Part shown: in pieces, positions 1 through 8,705 of the stretch
How positions within the stretch are numbered: position 1 is the first letter of the stretch
Layout: each line of letters begins with the position of its first letter
The notes under the pieces: generated by a model
Told to the model about the DNA's origin: nothing
The model's input: the letters and a program-made list of their open reading frames with translations, nothing else
Database searches by the model: none
Made by a program: the position numbers and the translations under genes
NCBI GenBank assembly: GCA_965220985.1
Contig: OZ244854.1
Span: 1,240,001-1,304,000 of the forward strand
Direction: 5' to 3'
DNA from: JAPPHA01 sp965220985
Lineage (GTDB): Bacteria > Pseudomonadota > Alphaproteobacteria > Rhodobacterales > Rhodobacteraceae
DNA length: 64,000 nt

Positions 1-415
1 ACATGCAGATGAAGGGGCCAATCCAGGGTTGCTTGAGGATCTTTCCGACCCGTTTCTGGGGAAGGTCGCGCTCGTTCCACCCGCTTTCGACACCGAATTG
101 CCACAGCAGGAACAGGACAAGTGCCAGCATGAGCAGCGAGAACAGAAAGTCCCCATGCCTTCGATGAAACTCGAAAAGGTCGGCCACGTTGAAGCGGCGG
201 GTGGTCCGGGGCCGGGCACTAAACCCGGCGGTGCTCGCTGCGGCGTGGAAGCCCGGGACTGAATGCGTGGCGGCACTGAAAGGCTCGGTGGTCGCCAGCG
301 AGAAAAAGCTCATGCCTGTTGAATCGGGCGTGCCCGTCACTTCCGGTTCCGGCGGTGCGACCGAGTCAGTGGAGTTCCGGTCATCGGTGCTGCCAAGAAC
401 AGGCGTCTCGGTCAT
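1..415 (-). CDS. TctB-like small permease subunit, cut by the window edge
   Basis: The reading frame opens at an ATG at 415 and runs off the left edge without a stop, so only the first 138 residues are visible. The first 75 or so are polar and low in complexity. A short basic stretch then leads into a hydrophobic helix (about residues 86-104, with FLFSLLMLALVLFLLWQF), followed by a segment with W, then KQPWIGP. In TctB subunits of tripartite tricarboxylate transporters the first helix is followed by a similar Q-P-x-x-x-P stretch, which is the basis of the call. The long polar N-terminus is unusual for TctB. The rest of the gene, and probably a TctA partner, should lie beyond the window. It could also be another small membrane protein. 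Confidence 0.45.
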   Translation of the reverse strand, partial: MTETPVLGSTDDRNSTDSVAPPEPEVTGTPDSTGMSFFSLATTEPFSAATHSVPGFHAAASTAGFSARPRTTRRFNVADLFEFHRRHGDFLFSLLMLALVLFLLWQFGVESGWNERDLPQKRVGKILKQPWIGPFICM

Positions 416-716
416 GGCCTGATGCTCATGACGCCTGTCCGGATGCGGGTCGGTTCAAGGTCCATCAGACTGTCATAGCGAGATTTTGCACATTCCGAAA
501 CTGCGGGGTGGTCGATGCCCCGAATTCCCCGCAAACTTCGCAGGGAGCGATGATGGCATCGAACGCTGTCATTGGCGTCGAACTGTCCTCCAATACGGCG
601 TGGTCGCTTGCTCCAGCCCTGCAGCCCAACAGTGCATTCACGTACTGAGAGCATCGTCCTCGGCGAAATCAACTGGCGTGACCGCCAATGCTTGCCGCCA
701 CAATTGGACGTCTGCA
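416..716. other. Intergenic stretch, no gene seen
   Basis: About 300 bases separate the TctB-like gene from the MBL hydrolase stop. Open frames here are short and show no recognisable motif. The promoter of the TctB-like gene would be expected in this stretch on the minus strand, but no clear -35/-10 pair was found. Confidence 0.4.
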
Positions 717-1529
717 TTACAGCGTCATCAGATCCTGTCCGATGAGCAGCGGGCCGGAATGGTTTTGGCGGATCTGACGGTGCAGGCTTTCTGGCTCTGA
801 GGATGACAGCATGTGTGTCGTGACGCACAACCGGACCCTGGCCTCGGTGGCGACCCGGCCGAGTTCGGCGGGCGGCGTGTGGGCGTGCTGCATGTGATCC
901 TGCTTGATGTCGGAGGCAGTCCAGTCACCGTATTCGACGCATTCGTGGATCAATGCGTCAGCAGCTCGAGCGTGGCGGACCAGGTTTTCGTTCGGGCAGG
1001 TGTCTCCCGAGAAGACGATCTTGCGGTTTGCGGATTCGACCCGATAGCCAAACGGCTGCTCGACCGGAAAATGGGTGACATCGAACGGGGCCACTTGCAG
1101 CCCACGATGATCGAACACGAACCCTTCCTCGATTTCGGTGACCACGACTTCGGGCAGCCTTGCCGGGTCGTTGCGGATTTTTTGACGGTACTCCAGGTCA
1201 CGACGGTGCAACACCAGCACGTTGTCGACGAGGTCCCGAAACCCGGCCGGTCCATAGACTTGCAACGGCCTGTGGTTGCCGCGAATCCAGCGATTGACCA
1301 GGAAAAGACCGAAATCGGCCCAGTGATCGAGGTGGTCGTGGGTGAAAAACACGTGGTCGATGTCGGAAGCGTTCGCCCCCGCCTGACCCAGCCGCAATAG
1401 CGCGCCGGGGCCGCAATCGATCAGAAAACGAAACTCACCGGCGCGGAACAGGTACGAGGCGCCGGCGCGGTCAGGGTTGGGGTTGGGGGTCCCCGTGCCC
1501 AGAAGCGTGACGTTCAAATCATTTGTCAC
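717..1529 (-). CDS. MBL-fold metallo-hydrolase (RNase Z/arylsulfatase-like)
   Basis: A 270-residue metallo-beta-lactamase fold hydrolase. The zinc motif H-x-H-x-D-H is visible as THDHLDHW near residue 62. Downstream ligands are plausible in FSGDTCPN (about residue 174) and in a C-terminal TTHM. The opening VTLLGTGTPNPNPDRAG is typical of the RNase Z/ElaC-related branch, which includes hydrolases of small esters and sulfates rather than true tRNA processing enzymes. It starts 31 bases after the dioxygenase stop and is read in the same direction, so it is probably the last gene of the Rieske-TauD operon and may hydrolyse an intermediate of that pathway. The substrate cannot be read from the sequence. 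Confidence 0.8.
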   Translation of the reverse strand: MTNDLNVTLLGTGTPNPNPDRAGASYLFRAGEFRFLIDCGPGALLRLGQAGANASDIDHVFFTHDHLDHWADFGLFLVNRWIRGNHRPLQVYGPAGFRDLVDNVLVLHRRDLEYRQKIRNDPARLPEVVVTEIEEGFVFDHRGLQVAPFDVTHFPVEQPFGYRVESANRKIVFSGDTCPNENLVRHARAADALIHECVEYGDWTASDIKQDHMQHAHTPPAELGRVATEARVRLCVTTHMLSSSEPESLHRQIRQNHSGPLLIGQDLMTL

Positions 1530-1559
1530 CGGAGTGCCTCGCGCTTCGACTGAACGCGC

Positions 1560-2432
1560 TCAACCGACCACCTGGACTTCGGGGCCCTCCGCGCCAGGGC
1601 TGAACACCGCCGTGCGCCGCATCACGCGGCGTTCGGTCGGATCGGCCGGGCGTCCGCGGTGCAGGGTTGAGCGGTTGTCCCAGATGACGATGTCTCCCGG
1701 GGTCCAGCGATGGGAATAGACGAATTCCGGCTGGCAGCAGTGCTCGGTCAACTCGGCGACCAGTTCCTCTGTCTCCTCTTCGCTCATCCCGTCGATCTTG
1801 CTGAGATGGCTGCCGAGCAGTAGCGCCTTTCGTCCCGTCACCGGATGCGTCGTCACCAGCGGATGCGGCACGGGCGGCGTGAGCCTGTAATCCTCCTCGG
1901 TGAATTCGTTGTAGCCGTTCTTGATGCGGGAGTGGAACCGGTCATGGGTCGTCGTGAGTTTCGACAACCGGACTTTCTCTGACTGCGGAAGCGCATTGTA
2001 AGCCGCCTCGGTACTGGCCCACTCGGTTTCGCCGCCCTTGCTGACCGCCTCGAGCGCATAGAGGATCGACTGCGCCGCCCAGTCGGCGGTGTAGGAGTAA
2101 TCCGAGTGCCACATCATGTTGCCCTTGGAAAACCGCAGCATGTCGTTGCTCGGGGGCACCAGGTTGCCGTTGGCGTCGATGTTCGAGATTTCCACGATTC
2201 CGGGCGGACGTTGCGAGTTTCGTGCTCGGTTTACCCGCAAGACACGGATGCGGCCGAAGATTTCAGTGAAAGCGAGCTGTTCCTCTTCGCTCAGCGACTG
2301 GCCCGGGATGTGAACGACGCCTGCCGTGTTGCCAGCGCGGATGATCTCGTCGCGTTCGGTTTCTGTCTGATGACGCACGTCGATGTCGTCGATTCGCAGC
2401 CCGAAAGCGGGCTTCAGTGCGGAGATCTTCAT
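1560..2432 (-). CDS. TauD/TfdA-family Fe(II)/2-oxoglutarate dioxygenase
   Basis: A 290-residue non-haem iron, 2-oxoglutarate-dependent dioxygenase of the TauD/TfdA family. The iron-binding H-x-D is in MWHSDYSY (about residue 108). The distal His and the 2-oxoglutarate-binding Arg lie in WDNRSTLHRGRPADPTERR near the C-terminus. Length is normal for the family. Its ATG overlaps the stop of the Rieske oxygenase gene by four bases, so the two should be translationally coupled and act in one pathway. Family members hydroxylate sulfonates, phenoxyacetates, quaternary amines and similar substrates to trigger cleavage. Which one applies here is unknown. Confidence 0.88.
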   Translation of the reverse strand: MKISALKPAFGLRIDDIDVRHQTETERDEIIRAGNTAGVVHIPGQSLSEEEQLAFTEIFGRIRVLRVNRARNSQRPPGIVEISNIDANGNLVPPSNDMLRFSKGNMMWHSDYSYTADWAAQSILYALEAVSKGGETEWASTEAAYNALPQSEKVRLSKLTTTHDRFHSRIKNGYNEFTEEDYRLTPPVPHPLVTTHPVTGRKALLLGSHLSKIDGMSEEETEELVAELTEHCCQPEFVYSHRWTPGDIVIWDNRSTLHRGRPADPTERRVMRRTAVFSPGAEGPEVQVVG

Positions 2433-3493
2433 GCGTCCGCCTCCTTTCTTGCGGCCACCCGCGCCAGTTGCCGCGCCTTTTCGACACCCTCGTCGACATG
2501 GATGTAAACGAGATCGGCGTCCGGATTGAACGCGATGTTCTCCTGCGTGCGGGCCAGAATGTCGACATCCTGGTTGAGCGTCTCGACTGTCGATGCCCAG
2601 ATTCGGTCAAGCCGTTCCTTTGGCACCGCGCCCAGGTGGCAATGCATGGTGAAGTAATGGCAGCTGGTCTCGGTTTCCGGCGTGATGCAGGTATTCCCCC
2701 GGCTCACCGAAAGCGGGCCTTCGGGCGCATCCGCTTCTGCGGAGGTGAAATCGAACCCGTCCGCGCCGTACATGTTCGGCCCCATCCCCTTGAATGTCCG
2801 CAAGTGGCACGGTGCCCGAAACTCGATGATCTGCCAGCGGTCGACGAGCCCCTCGATCCCGTGCTGCTTCGCGTAGGCTGGCGGCGGCGGGCGGTTTCGG
2901 GTCCATCGTCGCACCGTGACATGGTCGTTTTCGGCAAAGGTGTCGATCTCTGCCTCTTCGCCATCGAGAGCCGAGCCGATCGTGGTCTTGTGCACGTATC
3001 CCACGTGCGAGAGGTCCATGAGATTGTCGACGGACATCATGTAATGGCAGGGGATGTTGAAATACCCGCCGATCGTGGTCCAGTCGTCATCCTCAGCCCA
3101 CCGCCAATCCGGCATCTTGCCTTCGTCGGCGTCGGCGCTGTCGCCGGCCCAGGTCCAGATCAGGCCATAGCGTTCCACGATGGCATAGGCGCGCACCCGT
3201 GCATGGGCGGGGATGTCGACCTGTCCCGGGACATGCGTGCAAGCTCCTGACTTGTCGAAACAAAGCCCGTGATAGGGGCATTCGATCGTGTCGCCGATCA
3301 GTTGCCCCGGCGACAGTGGAGAAAGTCGGTGACAACATCGGTCCTCCAGGGCGACCGCCTCGCCTGCCTCGGTGCGATAGAAGACCACGGGGTCGTTCAA
3401 GATGATGCGGCGAAGCGGCGTGCGCGTGACTTCGTCGCTCAAGGCGGCTGCATACCAGGCGTTTCTTTGAAAGCCGTGCGTTCTGAGTTTCAT
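2429..3493 (-). CDS. Rieske [2Fe-2S] ring-hydroxylating/demethylating oxygenase
   Basis: A 354-residue Rieske non-haem iron oxygenase, similar in layout and length to the vanillate demethylase/dicamba monooxygenase group. The Rieske cluster ligands are Cys53 and His55 (in DRCCHR) and Cys72 and His75 (in ECPYHG). The mononuclear iron motif follows in NLMDLSHVGYVH near residue 155. The frame is open upstream to 3523, but the ATG at 3493 is preferred because AAAGGGG lies about eight bases before it and homologues begin near MKLR. It is the first gene of an operon with the TauD dioxygenase and the MBL hydrolase. No reductase or ferredoxin gene is nearby, so electrons must come from elsewhere. Confidence 0.88.
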   Translation of the reverse strand: MKLRTHGFQRNAWYAAALSDEVTRTPLRRIILNDPVVFYRTEAGEAVALEDRCCHRLSPLSPGQLIGDTIECPYHGLCFDKSGACTHVPGQVDIPAHARVRAYAIVERYGLIWTWAGDSADADEGKMPDWRWAEDDDWTTIGGYFNIPCHYMMSVDNLMDLSHVGYVHKTTIGSALDGEEAEIDTFAENDHVTVRRWTRNRPPPPAYAKQHGIEGLVDRWQIIEFRAPCHLRTFKGMGPNMYGADGFDFTSAEADAPEGPLSVSRGNTCITPETETSCHYFTMHCHLGAVPKERLDRIWASTVETLNQDVDILARTQENIAFNPDADLVYIHVDEGVEKARQLARVAARKEADA

Positions 3494-4052
3494 TTTGGAC
3501 CCCTTTGGCAATCGGGCGGTCAACAGCGCGTTTTCCGTCTCATCAGACGCCCGCTTCCTCGCGGGTCCTGTCGACGATGCCAGGTCGGAACGCTGTTCGC
3601 TTCGACGATTCTTTTTTGCCAGTCTATATGCAGATGCACGGATTTTCTAGTGGGCAGAAAGTGGGCAGGCGGCATTCTGCGGTTTCTTCTGCGGCATCCA
3701 ATGCACCGATTGACGATTGGCAAGTCCATCTGTATTGCTAGTGGGCAGAAAGTGGGACGACACGTTCCTGCAGGGCCAGGGAGGGCGTCTTTTTGACGAT
3801 GTGGCCAAGATGCAATGCGATGTGCTGTCAGGAATCTGGCCTCAGCACGTGTCCTCGATCGCCTGGGCTGTTCGACAGGTCTTTGGCCGTGAGGTCTTTT
3901 GACCGAAAAGGGTCGAGTTGAGATGGTCGATGTTCCAGCGCCATGGCGTCCAGGACATCGGAACCGGGTCCTTACAACGGTCGGTGCGCGGATGCGGAGC
4001 AACGCATTTCCGACATGTCACCCCTCCAGGAAACTGACGGGGAAACCGCCCG
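3494..4052. other. Divergent intergenic region between oxygenase operon and tct operon
   Basis: A 559-base gap between genes transcribed away from each other, long for this genome. Short open frames here have no recognisable motif. It contains a pair of 19-base direct repeats (annotated separately), so it is probably a shared control region for the oxygenase operon and the transporter. Confidence 0.6.
3647..3756. repeat. Two 19-bp direct repeats, possible operator pair
   Basis: CTAGTGGGCAGAAAGTGGG occurs exactly at 3647-3665 and again at 3738-3756, 91 bases apart. Each copy contains GTGGG twice, 11 bases apart, which is about one helical turn. This arrangement is common for dimeric activators binding direct half-sites. 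The flanking bases of the two copies differ, so this is not simply a longer duplication. No regulator gene lies next to it. Confidence 0.5.
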
Positions 4053-6059
4053 ATGCTTGAGGCGCTCCTCTCCGGCTTGATGCAGGTCTTCAGCTGGCCG
4101 GCAATTGGCTACCTGGGGCTCGGCATTTTCTTGGGCATCTGGCTCGGCGCCCTGCCCGGCGTCGGCGGCATCACCGGCCTGATCCTTCTCTTGCCATTCA
4201 CCTACACCATGGACCCGGTTTCGGCATTCGCCCTGATGCTCGGCATGTTCGCGGTGACGACGACCAGCGACACGATCGCCTCGGTGATGCTGGGCATACC
4301 AGGAACGGCCGCAAGCCAGGCCACTGTGATGGACGGATATCCGCTTGCCCAAAAGGGACAGGCGAACCGGGCGCTCGGCGCAGCGTACACCTGTTCGGCG
4401 ATCGGAGGCGTGATCGGGGCCATCGTCCTCACGGTCTCGATGCCGTTGATCAAGCCGATCCTGACGCTGTTTTCGACGCCCGAATACTTCATGCTGTCGC
4501 TTCTCGGCATCGCGATGGTCGGATCGCTGTCGGGGAGTTCCGTCGCCAAGGGACTGGTCATCGGTCTGTTCGGCATGATGCTCGGCACCATCGGGGAAGG
4601 CACTTTCAACGGCCAGCCGCGATACTACTTCGGGATCGAGTACATGCTGAACACGCCGCCGCTGGTGGGGGTCGTGCTCGGGCTCTTTGCCATTCCCGAA
4701 CTCCTGGAACTGGCGACCAAGAACACGTCGATCAGCCGGGTCAGCGCCGACCAGTCCAAGGGCGGCGGAATGCTCCAGGGCGTGCGAGACGTCTTGGCCA
4801 ACTGGTGGCTTGTGCTGAAGAGCTCCACTTTGGGCGTCTACATCGGCATGCTGCCTGGGCTCGGAGCCTCGATTGTCGACTGGGCGGCCTACGGAATGGC
4901 CGTGCAGACCACCAAGGGCAAGACAGATTTCGGGCGTGGAGACATCCGGGGCGTCATCGCGCCCGAAAGCGCGAACAACGCCCAGCGCGGCGGTGCATTG
5001 ATTCCGACGCTGACCTTCGGAATTCCAGGCGACTTCGCCATGTCGATCCTGCTCGGCGCCTTGCTGATCCAGGGATTGCGGCCCGGAATGCAGATGCTGA
5101 CCACCGAACTCGACATCACCTTTGCCATGATCTGGACGCTGATCATCGCCAACATCGTCTCGGCCATGCTGCTGATGGTGCTTGGGCGCCAGGTGGCGCG
5201 CGCGATCTTCATCGACGGACACCTGATGGTGCCGCTGGTGATCATGTTCGTGTTCATGGGGTCATGGCTCGGCGCCCAGTCGATGGGCGACTTGATCCTG
5301 ATGTGCTCGATGGGCGCGCTGGGGCTCTTCATGAAGCGATCGGGCTGGCCGAGGCCGCCACTGATCATCGCGCTGGTTCTTGGCCCCAACATGGAAAACT
5401 CGCTGGTCATCTCGAACCGGATCTACGGCACGCTCGGGTGGCTGGAGCGCACGCCATCCTGGATCATCGGGCTGATCATCATCCTGACGATCGTCGGCAC
5501 CGCATCGGGTCTCGTCAAGAAACGAAAGTCCAAACCGGTCGACGATCCGGAACTGAACGCGAAGATCTCGATCGAGGGCGGCGAACGAAACCCGGTGATT
5601 GCGGTCGTGCTGTCGCTGTTCTTCGTCGCGTTTTTCGCGGCGGCGGCGATCCTCGCCATCGATTACCACCCGACAAATCGGCAATACCCGATCGCTGTCT
5701 GCGTCGCCGCCTTGCTGCTGCTCGCCGCGATCCTGTGGAAGGACGGCGGTGCGTCGCTTGCACGGATGACCGAATTTGGCGGACTGGGCAAAGCCTGGCG
5801 TGCCGCGACCGAACAGGCCGAACTGCGGAAAGGCCTGACCTTCGTGCTGTGGGTGGCTGTCACGGTCCTTGGCTGCTGGCTGATCGGCCAGAAATTCGCG
5901 ATCGCCGGGCTGGTGTTCGCCTATCTGATTTTCTGGGGAAAGCGGCCGCTTTGGCTGGCGGCGCTCTACGCGGCAGCGATCTACATGTTCATCACGGTGT
6001 TTTACGACTGGACGATGCACATCCCGTTCCAGCGGCCATTGATTGGCAAGCTGTTTTGA
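4053..6059 (+). CDS. tctA: Tripartite tricarboxylate transporter, TctA-TctB fusion permease
   Basis: A 668-residue inner-membrane permease. About the first 500 residues are TctA: many hydrophobic helices, with the family's glycine-rich stretches LPGVGGITGLILLLPFTY (about residue 33) and LPGLGASIVDWAAYG (about residue 267). The remaining 160 residues start after a charged loop (KKRKSKPVDDPELNAK). They form four more helices resembling TctB, which is normally a separate small protein. TctA alone is usually about 500 residues, so this is a natural fusion. It imports a carboxylate delivered by a periplasmic TctC protein, using the ion gradient. The tctC gene lies 74 bases downstream in the same direction. 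Confidence 0.88.
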   Translation: MLEALLSGLMQVFSWPAIGYLGLGIFLGIWLGALPGVGGITGLILLLPFTYTMDPVSAFALMLGMFAVTTTSDTIASVMLGIPGTAASQATVMDGYPLAQKGQANRALGAAYTCSAIGGVIGAIVLTVSMPLIKPILTLFSTPEYFMLSLLGIAMVGSLSGSSVAKGLVIGLFGMMLGTIGEGTFNGQPRYYFGIEYMLNTPPLVGVVLGLFAIPELLELATKNTSISRVSADQSKGGGMLQGVRDVLANWWLVLKSSTLGVYIGMLPGLGASIVDWAAYGMAVQTTKGKTDFGRGDIRGVIAPESANNAQRGGALIPTLTFGIPGDFAMSILLGALLIQGLRPGMQMLTTELDITFAMIWTLIIANIVSAMLLMVLGRQVARAIFIDGHLMVPLVIMFVFMGSWLGAQSMGDLILMCSMGALGLFMKRSGWPRPPLIIALVLGPNMENSLVISNRIYGTLGWLERTPSWIIGLIIILTIVGTASGLVKKRKSKPVDDPELNAKISIEGGERNPVIAVVLSLFFVAFFAAAAILAIDYHPTNRQYPIAVCVAALLLLAAILWKDGGASLARMTEFGGLGKAWRAATEQAELRKGLTFVLWVAVTVLGCWLIGQKFAIAGLVFAYLIFWGKRPLWLAALYAAAIYMFITVFYDWTMHIPFQRPLIGKLF

Positions 6060-6133
6060 GAACGGTGCAAGATGTTGAGGCAAGAACAATCCGAGCAATC
6101 AATCAGATTTCGGTCCGACAAGGAGGAATGACC

Positions 6134-7216
6134 ATGAAACTTCTGAAACCAGCATTGGTGGCATTGTCCGCCACAGCCGCCATTTGGGGAACGACTGCCC
6201 CGGGCGAAGACTTCTACGCCGGCAAGACAATCACCTGCGTGGTGCCGTACGCGCCGGGCGGCGGGACGGATGCGTTCTTCCGCGTGGTCGTGCCGCATCT
6301 CGCGCGAACGATTCCGGGCAATCCCGACATCATCATCAACAACATGTCGGGCGCAGGCGGCCTCAAGGCCAACAACTACGCCGGGAACGAGATGCCGAAT
6401 GACGGTTCGGAAATCCTCTGTGCACCGTGGCTGTCGGTTGCTCAGATGACCCGTCGTGAAGGCGTCCGGTTCGACTATTCGAAAATGCGTCCCGTTGGTG
6501 GCGAATCCGCAATCAACACTGCCGTGGTCAACAAGAACATCATGATCGACGGCGACCGCACCACGGCGGGTCAGGGTCCGCAACCGCTTGTCGTTGCAGG
6601 TCTTGCTCCGTCTTCAACGCTCGACCTTCGCCAGCGTCTGGGCCTCGACATTCTCGGCATCGATTACGTCTACATCCCAGGCTATCGGGGTCAGGCGAAG
6701 CAGTTCCCGGCATTCATGTCCGGCGAGATCAGCCTGATCGGAACAAACTACGGCTCGTTTGCGGCGACCGTGGGTGAAGCGCTCGTCGATCAGGGACCCG
6801 GCATGCTGTGGGTCGAGTACGACAAGACAGACGCCGACGGAAACGTGCGTCCGCGCTCGAGCCAGCTCGAAGATCTTGGTGTTCCGACCTTGGTCGAACT
6901 CTACCGGGAGATGCATGGGTCGGACCCGTCTGGCCAACACTGGGAAGCCTACAAGACGCTGAACATCCTGACCGCGATGGGGTTGTCGGTGTGGATGCCA
7001 GAAGGAACTCCGGATGAGGCATTCAACGCCGTCAAGGCCGGTTGGGACGCTCTTCCGAGCGATCCGGAATTCATTGCCGCTCACGAAAAGGCGTTCGGCA
7101 AGCCGGTCAATTTCGTTGCCTATGAAAGCGTTGCGGCTGCTGCAGCGAGCGTCGGAACGATCCCGGACGACATGGTGCAGTTCTACCAGGACTACATCGC
7201 AGAGGGCGAACAATAG
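6134..7216 (+). CDS. tctC: Tripartite tricarboxylate transporter substrate-binding protein
   Basis: A 360-residue periplasmic solute-binding protein of the TctC/Bug family. It has an N-terminal signal peptide (MKLLKPALVALSATAAIWG) and the family's first-strand motif KTITCVVPYAPGGGTDAFFR, where the PGGGTD loop grips a carboxylate. The ATG at 6134 is chosen over the one at 6128 because the strong AAGGAGG at 6120-6126 is seven bases before it and only one base before the other. It sits just after the fused TctA-TctB gene, so together they make a complete transporter. The ligand is unknown; a product or substrate of the divergent oxygenase operon is a reasonable guess. Confidence 0.88.
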   Translation: MKLLKPALVALSATAAIWGTTAPGEDFYAGKTITCVVPYAPGGGTDAFFRVVVPHLARTIPGNPDIIINNMSGAGGLKANNYAGNEMPNDGSEILCAPWLSVAQMTRREGVRFDYSKMRPVGGESAINTAVVNKNIMIDGDRTTAGQGPQPLVVAGLAPSSTLDLRQRLGLDILGIDYVYIPGYRGQAKQFPAFMSGEISLIGTNYGSFAATVGEALVDQGPGMLWVEYDKTDADGNVRPRSSQLEDLGVPTLVELYREMHGSDPSGQHWEAYKTLNILTAMGLSVWMPEGTPDEAFNAVKAGWDALPSDPEFIAAHEKAFGKPVNFVAYESVAAAAASVGTIPDDMVQFYQDYIAEGEQ

Positions 7217-7228
7217 TCTCTTGCCACT

Positions 7229-7259
7229 GTCCCTGGGGCGCAATGGTCGCCCCGGGGAC
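7229..7259 (+). terminator. Strong intercistronic hairpin after tctC
   Basis: GTCCCTGGGGCG (7229-7240) pairs with CGCCCCGGGGAC (7248-7259) across a seven-base loop, with a single G-U pair. It begins 12 bases after the tctC stop. There is no following T-run, so it may protect the tctC transcript from 3' decay or partly stop transcription rather than act as a classic intrinsic terminator. Confidence 0.55.
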
Positions 7260-7287
7260 GACATCGGTCCGTTCAGGCTGACAACCC

Positions 7288-8244
7288 TTGGTGCAATTCA
7301 CCGTCAAACGGCTGGCCGACGGACCGATTGTCCATCCGGGGCTGTCGTCCTCGATCGGCACCAACATCAACGGACCATCCGTCATTCGCGTGCCCGAATG
7401 GGTGACAGACCCGCTCGGTCGCTTCTACCTCTATTTTGCGGATCATCGGGGCGACCACATCAGGTTGGCCTTTGCAGACGAACCCGCCGGAGCTTGGCGC
7501 GTTCATGAAGCTGGCACGCTCTGGCTCAAGGACAGCGGGTTTCCCGTGCGTGCATCCGAGTTGGCGCCGCCCGAGCGCTATCGGGCAAGTGTCGCGTCGG
7601 GCCGTCTGCGACCGCACATCGCATCTCCAGATGTTCATGTCGATCGGAGAAACCAGAGAATCGTCATGCACTTTCACGGGCTGGAACGGGACTGCACCCA
7701 AACCACGCGCCGCGCAGTCTCTGTCAACGGGATCGAGTTTCGCGACCCAAGACCAACGGTTGCGGACTACTATGCCCGAGTGTTCGAATGGCGGGGAACG
7801 ACCTACGCCATGGCACGTGCTGGATCAATGCATCGCTCCGTTGACGGCGGCCAGACATTCCCCGAAAAGACGCGACTTGGCGAAACCAACATCCGGCACG
7901 TGGCGGTGTTCGCGCATCAAGGGGAGCTCTATTCGGTCTACAGCCGGATTGGCGATGCCCCGGAACGTCTTGTGATTTCGCGGGTTTCGACAGAGGGGGA
8001 TTGGCGGCAGTGGCGGCTTGATGACACGCGAGAACTCTTGCGAGCGGGACCTGAATGGGAAGGCGGACACCTGCCGGTCGAACCCTCGGCCATGGGTCCC
8101 GCGGACCAGCCGATGAACCAGTTGCGCGACCCGTTTGTTCTTGTCGATCGTGGACAGCCTTGGCTGTTCTACGCTTGCGCGGGAGAGTCGGGCTTGGGGC
8201 TTGCATTGATGACGCCGGACGATTCTGCCCCGAACTCCGCTTGA
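7288..8244 (+). CDS. Predicted five-bladed beta-propeller protein (GH43/32-like)
   Basis: A 318-residue soluble protein without a signal peptide. It contains repeated blade-like strands such as FYLYFADHRGDHIRLAFAD, YAMARAGSMHRSVDGGQTF (an Asp-box-like S-x-D-x-G-x-x-F), LYSVYSRIGDAPERL and PWLFYACAGESGLGLA, plus an RPHIASPDVHVD segment. This resembles the GH43/GH32 propeller fold. No full catalytic Asp/Glu set can be assigned, so enzymatic activity is not certain. The start is TTG at 7288 or GTG at 7291; there is no good ribosome binding site, which leaves it uncertain. It follows tctC by 71 bases, after a strong hairpin, and may be co-transcribed. Confidence 0.6.
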   Translation: MVQFTVKRLADGPIVHPGLSSSIGTNINGPSVIRVPEWVTDPLGRFYLYFADHRGDHIRLAFADEPAGAWRVHEAGTLWLKDSGFPVRASELAPPERYRASVASGRLRPHIASPDVHVDRRNQRIVMHFHGLERDCTQTTRRAVSVNGIEFRDPRPTVADYYARVFEWRGTTYAMARAGSMHRSVDGGQTFPEKTRLGETNIRHVAVFAHQGELYSVYSRIGDAPERLVISRVSTEGDWRQWRLDDTRELLRAGPEWEGGHLPVEPSAMGPADQPMNQLRDPFVLVDRGQPWLFYACAGESGLGLALMTPDDSAPNSA

Positions 8245-8705
8245 ATTCGACCGACGCGCGTTGATCCGGCCACCGTCGAACTGGCCGTCGGTTTCGGGCG
8301 AATTGGGACTCGCCTGTTGCAGGCAAGCCAGGCGGGAATACCGAACAGGAACGATATTCGCGCCGTTCATGTCCGGCTTTCTGGATCGGCCGCTACTTGC
8401 CTGGCCGAAATTGTGTCGCGCCCTTCCTTTACTCGTTTGACAAGTGCAACCGGCAAGGTCGCAACGCCCATGGTCGACGTGCCCCACCTGGCCAAATTCC
8501 TCTCCGACAATTGACGCTGGGAACTGCTGAAAGCGTCGCATAACGCCGTCGCCCATGGAAAGCCGGATTGACAATCTGTGGCGCGAGGTTCACCGTTCCG
8601 GCGAGGGTCGGAATCACTTGTGAATGGCGTTATCCACCCCTGTATTCGACCGAAAGAGAGTCATGCCCGATCAACGGCACCAAACTGTTCAAAAGGTGGC
8701 TTGTC
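8245..8705. other. Intergenic stretch upstream of upp
   Basis: About 460 bases with no convincing coding frame. A TTGACA is present at 8569-8574 but has no matching -10 at the usual distance, so the upp promoter cannot be placed with confidence. Confidence 0.4.

Noticed and set aside
3972..5222. 416-codon minus-strand frame opposite tctA
   Set aside because: It is rich in His, Arg, Asp and Gln as expected for the antisense of a GC-rich gene; tctA has clear family motifs.
4805..7216. 803-codon plus-strand frame covering part of tctA and all of tctC
   Set aside because: Only the last 360 codons are a real protein (TctC with signal peptide and strong ribosome binding site); the first part is a shifted reading of tctA.
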